This document shows, in pieces, positions 58,621-64,000 of a DNA stretch of 64,000 nt (position 1 is its first letter; each line of letters opens with the position of its first letter). A program made the translations under genes and the position numbers. Below the pieces are notes generated by a model. The model was not told the origin of the DNA, made no database searches, and saw only the letters and a list, made by a program, of their open reading frames with translations. The DNA comes from Nitrosomonadales bacterium (lineage in GTDB: Bacteria > Pseudomonadota > Gammaproteobacteria > Burkholderiales > Gallionellaceae), in NCBI GenBank assembly GCA_016218415.1, contig JACRED010000035.1, positions 1 through 64,000 of the forward strand, read 5' to 3'.

Positions 58621-59646
58621 ATGATCGACTGGGTGACCGCCATCCTTCCATGCAATCACTCCGAAGCAATTAACGGAGGTCGAATCGCTTGCATCTCTCC
58701 TGATGGTGAAATCGAATGGCAGGTCGAAAAAAAACAGCAAGTCTTTGGCTCTCACGAATCCAACATCAGCATCAAATCCAACAGCGCAGACTATCTGTAT
58801 TTTGACGGCAATCCATCCAAGTGGCTCCAAGGCCATAACCTGTTCGGCTCTGACAACCTCATCGCACTTATGGAACACGTCATGCACCGCCTGATACCGC
58901 TTCTAAAGCTTTCTCCCACCCTAGGTGATATCGAGGCATGGAAAACGGGCAACTATGATCTAAAACGCGTGGATTGCACGGCCATGTGGAGTTTGCCAAT
59001 TCGTGCCGATGTTCGCTCATGGCTACGCGCTGCCGAATTCCAATCAAAGAGTCGCCATGGTCGCCCAGTAACGAGAGGCGGCACACTTTATTTCGGCCAA
59101 CATTCGCGGCGCTGGTCTATCAAGTTTTATTCCAAGGGCGATGAACTGGAAGCAACAGGGAAAGGGCACAAGTTGCCCTATGAAATTCTTCACCGTGACA
59201 ACCTGATGAAGTGGGCAGATAATAAGCTCCGTGGCGAGTTGACGCTGCGCAGTATCCAGCTCAAGGAGCTCGAATTAGACCGCGCCAGCAATTGGACGGA
59301 AACCACACCGATTGAACGCCTGATGACCTACATAGAGAGTTTAGACATGGCCGAACAATTCAGTCTTACCCCTGCAATTCTTGATGATCTGCCCGCTCGA
59401 TTGATTGCAGTTTACAAACTCTGGAAAGATGGAGAGGACTTGCGCGGCATGTATCCCAAAGCCACGTTCTATCGCTATCGCAGCGAGTTCCTCAAGCATG
59501 GAATAGACATCGCCATTCGTCAGCCATCAACGCCTGATAATGTCATTCCATTGATTCGAGTATTGCGCCCAGAGGCGATTGAACAAGTTCCAGATTGGGC
59601 GATTGGCACATCGCTTTACTTCGATACAAAATTAAAACTGGCTTGA
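58621..59646 (+). CDS. Phage/plasmid replication protein, II/X family
   Basis: A 341-residue protein starting MIDWVTAILPCNHSEAINGGRI, the standard beginning of gpII/gpX-type rolling-circle replication proteins of filamentous phages. FGSHESNISIKSN and LYFDGNPSKWLQGHNLFGSDNLIALM are family features. The tyrosine that would cut DNA is probably within WSIKFYSKGDELEATGKGHKLP. A frame continues upstream to 58597, but ATG 58621 matches the family start. It implies the element replicates as a circle when excised. Confidence 0.88.
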   Translation: MIDWVTAILPCNHSEAINGGRIACISPDGEIEWQVEKKQQVFGSHESNISIKSNSADYLYFDGNPSKWLQGHNLFGSDNLIALMEHVMHRLIPLLKLSPTLGDIEAWKTGNYDLKRVDCTAMWSLPIRADVRSWLRAAEFQSKSRHGRPVTRGGTLYFGQHSRRWSIKFYSKGDELEATGKGHKLPYEILHRDNLMKWADNKLRGELTLRSIQLKELELDRASNWTETTPIERLMTYIESLDMAEQFSLTPAILDDLPARLIAVYKLWKDGEDLRGMYPKATFYRYRSEFLKHGIDIAIRQPSTPDNVIPLIRVLRPEAIEQVPDWAIGTSLYFDTKLKLA

Positions 59647-59736
59647 GGTTCGGAATTGCTCTTGGTGCGCCCAAAGAGATGAAACCGGGCACTGGGAAAT
59701 TGTTTTGCGGCCACCTTTAACAGCATCAAATTACGC

Positions 59737-61224
59737 TCAAAGAATCTGTAAGGATTTAAAAAGGCCCCGATGAACTACCACCCTCTCATTAAAATTTAGC
59801 CTTGCTTCTCGATTCTGATATCGAAACACATAGCGCCCCATCCTGGGATTGTTGCCAATTACACTGAATAAATAGAGTACTTGTAAAACGAACTTCACAT
59901 TTTTTTCCTTAATAAACCCATTTGTCACCTGTGACAAATAGGCATTTTCAATTTCAGCTATTGAAAAGTTCCATTTTCTAAGCTGAGATATTGCGTCAAA
60001 TATATTTGAGATATCAGGGAGTATCGCAAATAATTCGTCAGTGAATTCCTCTCTTAGATAATTTGAAAAAGCCTTATCAACCTTTTTAATTATCTCCGGC
60101 GTAATTATTTTTTTCCCATCAGCTGCCTCAGCGCAATTTTGAAGATAGACTACAAAATCACGGGGACGTAATAACGTACTTCTCGAAATAAAATCAAATG
60201 TATTGATTTTGTTTCTTTGCCTACTGCCCATTCCAATTAGCTTGATCCCGAAAACGCGTTTCCATGCTTCCTCGAAAGAAAGTACATTTTTACAATTGGG
60301 ATCGATCGCTCTGGAAAGGCGGAAGGCAATTACCTTCTTCAGCTTTTCTTCATCCCAATTTAAATCAACCCTAAAATCTCCCCACTTATTCTTGTCTGCA
60401 TCCTGAACAAGTTCATAAATATCATCTCGAAGAAAAATGACTGGATAGATTTTGGGACCATCATGATTTGAGAAATTCATTCGGACATCTTGCACTGCCT
60501 TAAATAGACTAGTGATTAATGATGAATATTGCTGATACTGTTCAGTATTTATTACATCTCGATAATCTTCGTCTAATTCATCAAACAAGACGTAGTAAGT
60601 TGCCGTCCCAGCATTCTGCATAACTAGATCTTCTAGAAGATCAACATATTCGATCCAGTTTTCTGGCAAAGTACCTTGTTTCGATACTTTAAAAGATAAG
60701 CCGAATAATGAAACTCCAAATTCCTTTCCTATCCATTTATTGATTCTGCGACTTAACGAGGTATTGTCATCATATAGTTGTGACAATTCATTTTTAACAG
60801 TTACATCAACAGCCTCATTTTTCAGCATTAAACGGCAAATTGTGCTGTAAATTAAAAATTTCCAAAGCGTTATATATTCATTAGGAGCGGTATATTTCTG
60901 ATTCTTTTTAGAATAAAGCTCATTAAATGGAAAGTTTTTGAAACTTAACTTCTCGGCAAATACATCATATTTTTTTTGCCTATTAAAATATTCGCAAAGA
61001 GCTGTTTTACCAGCTCCCTTTCTTCCGATAACAAAATACTTATCCCCTCTTGCTATTTGGTCGACTTCTTTTACATGCCAGAAGTATCTGTCATTATCTT
61101 CCGCTTTGCCCTCACGTTTCCATGTGGCAATTTCTTGAATTAAAATTTTATCAACATGGGAGGCGTCCAATTCTTCTAGCTCTTCAGACACAATTGTCAA
61201 ATCCGAAAAGGTTTGTTCGGTCAT
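59737..61224 (-). CDS. P-loop ATPase of the Sll1717 type
   Basis: A 495-residue ATPase. Walker A is VIGRKGAGKTALCEYF near residue 70; a Walker B-like YYVLFDELDEDYRD lies near 215. C-terminal helices (LRKWNFSIAEIENAYLSQV) follow. I assign it to the P-loop ATPase Sll1717 group. The start ATG 61224 has GGAG 6 bases upstream; a TTG four codons earlier is in frame. The gene is strikingly AT-rich compared with its surroundings, is encoded against the element's other genes, and looks like cargo. Anti-phage function is likely from such settings but unproven. Confidence 0.82.
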   Translation of the reverse strand: MTEQTFSDLTIVSEELEELDASHVDKILIQEIATWKREGKAEDNDRYFWHVKEVDQIARGDKYFVIGRKGAGKTALCEYFNRQKKYDVFAEKLSFKNFPFNELYSKKNQKYTAPNEYITLWKFLIYSTICRLMLKNEAVDVTVKNELSQLYDDNTSLSRRINKWIGKEFGVSLFGLSFKVSKQGTLPENWIEYVDLLEDLVMQNAGTATYYVLFDELDEDYRDVINTEQYQQYSSLITSLFKAVQDVRMNFSNHDGPKIYPVIFLRDDIYELVQDADKNKWGDFRVDLNWDEEKLKKVIAFRLSRAIDPNCKNVLSFEEAWKRVFGIKLIGMGSRQRNKINTFDFISRSTLLRPRDFVVYLQNCAEAADGKKIITPEIIKKVDKAFSNYLREEFTDELFAILPDISNIFDAISQLRKWNFSIAEIENAYLSQVTNGFIKEKNVKFVLQVLYLFSVIGNNPRMGRYVFRYQNREARLNFNERVVVHRGLFKSLQIL

Positions 61225-61673
61225 CGATATCTCCAATGGTTTTACAAAAATATTATTTTGCTAAGCGCAAAATATCCCCGGTCAAGTTACGCGGGGGGCT
61301 ATAAATACATAATCGGCAATTTAGCAGCAAAACCCCCTACACACCATAGGAACTATCTCCGAAGCCCCCGCCGTGTTCTTAACGGCACTTGTTATCCGTC
61401 TCCGCCTTACCAAATATCCGCATCAGCCGACGCCGCGCAGCGGAAACAGGAGGGGCTTTCTGGTGTGGATTTTGGTCAGTATGCGCCGCCAGTTAAGGCC
61501 GAAGGCAACTACCCTCCTGCAAGTTGGTTTTTGGTGAGTTATACACGGCATGAATTCAATCTAGCGCTTCATTGATCGCCAAGTCACAACCGAGCACCGG
61601 ACGGACGGTGGCGCAGCCGCCGCCCGCCCGTAGCGCAGGGTGTGAAAGTGCGTATAGGTGATACTGCACTTTT

Positions 61674-61688
61674 GTCTCATTTTGAGAC
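61674..61688. promoter_or_regulatory. Perfect palindrome GTCTCA-TTT-TGAGAC, probable operator
   Basis: Six-base arms are separated by TTT, 93 bases before the ATG of the gene at 61781. The layout suggests a dimeric regulator of the element's right-hand genes. No regulator gene for it is evident inside the element. Confidence 0.5.
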
Positions 61689-61780
61689 TATCACCCCAAA
61701 TTCCAGAAAAAACCGAAGCCCAAGACTGGTTGTTGAAGTCCCCTTAATGGAGTATCGTTCCAATACCTTGGGAGGCCACA

Positions 61781-62167
61781 ATGACCATATCTGAAGAAAA
61801 GCGCATCCAAATCAATCGAAGCAAACTTACTCCCTTATCTGCCGAAAAGCTGAAACAACTGCAAGAAGTTGAGCTGGAAGCAATAGCCCGGTTTTCAGGT
61901 GCACTTGATGAGTTGGAAACTGCGATCGGCTTTCTCCATATTGGCTTTCAGTTTGGATGGAAACCTCTTGCCTTGACCCATAGCAAAAAGACTTTTCGTA
62001 AATATGAAGAAATACTAGGCGTCGATCTCAAAGAGCTGCTTCCTGAAACAACGCCAGCCTCAGACCGGCACAGGGGTTACTCTATAGCCAAAAAGCTATC
62101 CAATTTCTGGAAGGTTGTTAATGGTGAAGAGAAAATAGATCACAAGAGGGAAATCAGCCCAAGTTAG
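61781..62167 (+). CDS. Hypothetical protein of the integrated element
   Basis: A 128-residue soluble, mostly helical protein: LTPLSAEKLKQLQEVELEAIARFSGALDELETAIGFLHIGFQFGWKPLALTHSKKTFRKYEEILGVDLKELLPE. GGGAGG lies five bases before the ATG. No family is recognised and no DNA-binding motif is evident. It precedes the excisionase and integrase genes on the same strand. Confidence 0.7.
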   Translation: MTISEEKRIQINRSKLTPLSAEKLKQLQEVELEAIARFSGALDELETAIGFLHIGFQFGWKPLALTHSKKTFRKYEEILGVDLKELLPETTPASDRHRGYSIAKKLSNFWKVVNGEEKIDHKREISPS

Positions 62168-62230
62168 TGGGACTTGACATTCCATCCGAAAATCTCCAAT
62201 ATGGGATATCACGTCCCATCAGGGGGTTTT

Positions 62231-62410
62231 ATGAAGTGGGTTCTAATCAAAAAAGTCGTTGAGTTAATCGGCTATACTGAAGATGCCATTCGCGCCAAGA
62301 TCAAAAAAGGCGTGTGGCTTTGTGGCATTCACTGGACCAAAGCACCTGACGGCCGCATCTTGTTCAATATCGAGGCTATACAGCTATGGATAGAAAACAA
62401 GCAGGTGTAA
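62231..62410 (+). CDS. Excisionase-like DNA-binding protein
   Basis: A 59-residue protein: KWVLIKKVVELIGYTEDAIRAKIKKGVWLCGIHWTKAPDGRILFNIEAIQLWIENKQV. It has the MerR-like winged-helix layout of phage excisionases, with GYTEDAIRAKIKKGVW as recognition helix. ATG 62231 is preceded by AGGGGG. The integrase gene starts 25 bases before its stop, so translation is coupled. Confidence 0.82.
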   Translation: MKWVLIKKVVELIGYTEDAIRAKIKKGVWLCGIHWTKAPDGRILFNIEAIQLWIENKQV

Positions 62411-63546
62411 GGGCTAAAAGCGCCAAGGGCATCGAGATTGATTTCTACTATCAAGGCAAACGCTGCCGCGAGACTATCAAGCTCCCACCCAATAAGGCCA
62501 ATCTCAAATTTGCTGCTGATAAACGCTCAGCCATCCACCATGAAATAGCTATTGGCACATTTAACTATGCCGAGCATTTTCCGAATAGTCGCCACGCTTC
62601 CACCCTCGGCAAACTGACCAATAAAACGGTTGGTGAGGCATTGGAAGACTTTCTCCAGAACACGCAAAGAAAATACGAAGCCAGCACACTGCGCGGCTAC
62701 AAGAGCGCAATTTATTACCACCTCATACCTGCATTTGGTGACACCCCAATTCGCAAGATGACTACCAGCGGCATCAAGGAATGGATGAATAGCTTGCCGA
62801 TTTCGGGCAAGCGCATTAACAATGTCCTGATCCCCTTGCGCATCGTGTTAAGCGATGCTTATCTGGATGGACTAATCGACAGCAACCCTGCCGACCGGGT
62901 AAAAAATGTTCCGCATCGCTACGATGAACCGCAGCCATTCAAACCGGATGAAATGCGCCTGATTCTGGAAAACTGCACCCCGCAAACCCGTAACCTTTTC
63001 CAGTTCGCATTCTGGTCTGGTTTGCGCACATCCGAATTGATTGCCCTTGAGTGGGGCGACATTGATTTCGAAAAGGGAGTCATCCGCGTTAGTCGCGCCA
63101 GCGTCAAACGAATCACGAAGCAACCAAAAACACATGCCGGAAAGCGGGAAGTCTTGATTCTTCAATATGCGCTCGATGCATTGGAACGCCAGAAAGCGTT
63201 CACTTTTGCGCTTGGAGGCCAGATTTTTCACAATCCAAAAACAAACAAACCTTGGGATACTGACAACCAGATTCGTGAAAGGGCATGGCTTCCGGCGATA
63301 ACTGCCGCAGGCGTAACCTACCGCAACCCTTATCAAACACGGCACACCTATGCTAGTATGCTTCTTTCCGCTGGTGAGAACCCGATGTGGGTTGCCCAGC
63401 AGATGGGTCATGCCGATTGGGCTATGATTCGTAAGCGTTATGGGCGTTGGAAACCGGAAGTCGATAAGACGGCTGGGAGCAGAGTAACACTGCAATGGTC
63501 ACAGAATAGTCACGGTAGTCGCCAACTACTTGATTGTTCGCCATGA
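62386..63546 (+). CDS. Tyrosine recombinase / phage integrase
   Basis: A 386-residue integrase. An N-terminal arm-binding domain (residues 1-50, FYYQGKRCRETIKL) and a core-binding SAM-like domain (70-165) precede the catalytic domain. Arg214 lies in GLRTSE, Arg319 and His320 in YQTRHTYAS, a histidine in QMGHADWAMI, and the nucleophilic tyrosine in KRYGRW. It inserts the element at the tRNA-Leu 3' end; its own 3' end is 8 bases from the right attachment copy. Confidence 0.95.
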   Translation: MDRKQAGVRAKSAKGIEIDFYYQGKRCRETIKLPPNKANLKFAADKRSAIHHEIAIGTFNYAEHFPNSRHASTLGKLTNKTVGEALEDFLQNTQRKYEASTLRGYKSAIYYHLIPAFGDTPIRKMTTSGIKEWMNSLPISGKRINNVLIPLRIVLSDAYLDGLIDSNPADRVKNVPHRYDEPQPFKPDEMRLILENCTPQTRNLFQFAFWSGLRTSELIALEWGDIDFEKGVIRVSRASVKRITKQPKTHAGKREVLILQYALDALERQKAFTFALGGQIFHNPKTNKPWDTDNQIRERAWLPAITAAGVTYRNPYQTRHTYASMLLSAGENPMWVAQQMGHADWAMIRKRYGRWKPEVDKTAGSRVTLQWSQNSHGSRQLLDCSP

Positions 63547-63554
63547 GTGATACT

Positions 63555-63571
63555 TTCGAGTCCCGGCACCA
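63555..63571. repeat. Right attachment site copy of the tRNA-Leu 3' end
   Basis: TTCGAGTCCCGGCACCA equals the tRNA end at 58460-58482 except that six C bases are missing. It sits just outside the integrase gene. Confidence 0.65.
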
Positions 63572-63675
63572 AATTCCCAGGACATTTGATGTCAACCGAA
63601 CTGATGTGGGGCGCGTTATGGCCTGTGACACGTAGTGTCATAAAACGTCTATCAACCACAAATATGGAGTTCACA

Positions 63676-63912
63676 ATGAGCAAACTGTTGTCCGTACTGA
63701 TCGCTGCCGTATTCGCTGCCGTTTCTTTCTCTGCTGTTGCTGCTGATGCAGCGCCTGCCAAAGCCGCAGCTCCTGCCGCTGCTGCAGCGCCTGCCGCCAA
63801 GGCTGCCCCTGCCGCCAAGGCAGAAGAAATGAAAGAAGACGCTGCCAAGCCTGCCAAGAAATCCAAAAAACACAAGAAGTCCAAAAAAGCTGCTGACGCT
63901 GCCGCCAAGTAA
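63676..63912 (+). CDS. Small exported alanine/lysine-rich protein
   Basis: A 78-residue protein with a signal peptide (MSKLLSVLIAAVFAAVSFSAVAA, cut before DAAPAK). The mature part is almost only Ala, Pro, Lys and Glu, ending in KKSKKHKKSKKAADAAAK. This resembles acid-shock or histone-like small periplasmic proteins. ATG 63676 has GGAG six bases before it; two earlier in-frame starts are less good. A strong terminator follows. Confidence 0.8.
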   Translation: MSKLLSVLIAAVFAAVSFSAVAADAAPAKAAAPAAAAAPAAKAAPAAKAEEMKEDAAKPAKKSKKHKKSKKAADAAAK

Positions 63913-63930
63913 TTTGGCGCAGGTCTGAAG

Positions 63931-63956
63931 AAGGCAGGGGCGACCCTGCCTTTTTT
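63931..63956 (+). terminator. Rho-independent terminator
   Basis: AAGGCAGGG (63931-63939) pairs with CCCTGCCTT (63944-63952), GCGA loop, followed by a run of T. Confidence 0.93.
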
Positions 63957-63973
63957 ATTTGTACAATACCGAT

Positions 63974-64000
63974 ATGATCTGGAAACCTAATGTCACCGTT
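63974..64000 (+). CDS. Start of a probable NUDIX hydrolase, cut by the window edge
   Basis: Only nine codons are visible, MIWKPNVTV. This resembles the N-terminus of NudJ-type NUDIX phosphatases (for example KPHVTVA), but the evidence is slight. No strong ribosome-binding site is seen. Confidence 0.4.

Larger units (their letters stand above)
58483..63571. mobile_element. Small integrated element at tRNA-Leu with filamentous-phage-type Rep
   Basis: About 5.1 kb lies between the tRNA-Leu 3' end and a second copy of that end (63555-63571, TTCGAGTCCCGGCACCA). It holds a II/X-type replication gene, an AT-rich P-loop ATPase on the opposite strand, a small unknown gene, an excisionase and a tyrosine integrase just inside the right end. 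No coat, assembly or secretin genes are seen, so it is not a full inovirus. The right copy is six C bases shorter than the tRNA end. The part 61225-61780 has no supported gene: it holds a 120-codon frame without family features, a GC-rich hairpin near 61610 and a palindrome at 61674. Confidence 0.75.

Noticed and set aside
61213-61575. 120-codon frame within the integrated element
   Set aside because: It has no ribosome-binding site or recognisable composition, and it overlaps the start of the ATPase gene on the other strand.

Overview
The window looks like the chromosome of a chemolithotrophic, sulfur-oxidising betaproteobacterium, most likely of the Gallionellaceae/Sulfuricellaceae type. 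This is inferred from gene content and the GC-rich core; no 16S rRNA is present. It carries an almost complete cytoplasmic route from sulfane sulfur to sulfate: a reverse-type dissimilatory sulfite reductase operon (dsrABEFHCMKLJOPN), an APS reductase with membrane anchor (aprBA, aprM), ATP sulfurylase (sat), a cytoplasmic sulfite dehydrogenase (soeABC), sulfur carriers (TusA, DsrE2, a tandem TusA protein, two DsrC-type proteins) and siroheme synthase. A bc1 complex (petABC) lies next to them.

Layout. 1-3.5 kb: small hairpins and repeats, a DUF4279 protein, then minus-strand HIT, TPR and SlyD-like genes. 3.6-8.2 kb: aprM-aprB-aprA and sat (minus). 8.4-15.4 kb: soeABC, a tiny coupled ORF, a TauE/SafE exporter, a small membrane protein and a tandem universal stress protein. 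15.6-17.9 kb: tusA, dsrE2 and a FadL-type porin. 18.0-21.15 kb: a tight six-gene minus-strand operon, with a Cas6/Cmx6-like RAMP protein, a DsrC paralogue without cysteines, a double TusA protein, a TauD-type dioxygenase and two unknowns. 21.5-33.9 kb: the dsr operon, ending in a DUF4202 gene. 34.0-41.6 kb: cysG, a periplasmic protein, petABC, a c-type cytochrome, an ankyrin protein, two unknowns and Mrp/ApbC. 41.7-45.3 kb: a DHFR-like reductase, a DUF2062 protein and comEC. 45.4-49.7 kb: a RelE/XRE toxin-antitoxin pair and an AT-richer defence-like cassette (sce7726, beta protein/sce7725, XRE-ImmA/IrrE, nucleotidyltransferase). 49.9-58.1 kb: a YecA/SEC-C protein, queF, smc and a giant AsmA-like coiled-coil protein. 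58.4-63.6 kb: tRNA-Leu(CAA) followed by a small integrated element (filamentous-phage-type Rep, P-loop ATPase, excisionase, tyrosine integrase). The window ends with an Ala/Lys-rich secreted protein and the start of a probable NUDIX gene.

The most interesting signal is a shared inverted repeat, TAACC-N6-GGTTA. It occurs once between sat and soeA, twice in tandem before tusA-dsrE2, and twice in degenerate form between the dsr operon and the divergent Cas6-like/DsrC-like operon. Its position relative to candidate -10 boxes suggests one activator for the whole sulfur-oxidation regulon. If so, the Cas6-like RNA endonuclease gene and the cysteine-free DsrC sit inside that regulon, with no CRISPR array in sight. 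That operon is my best candidate for an undescribed system.

Both the RelE/XRE pair and the nucleotidyltransferase/ImmA cassette appear to have leaderless promoters: the -10 box ends 6 bases before the ATG and a perfect palindrome overlaps the promoter.
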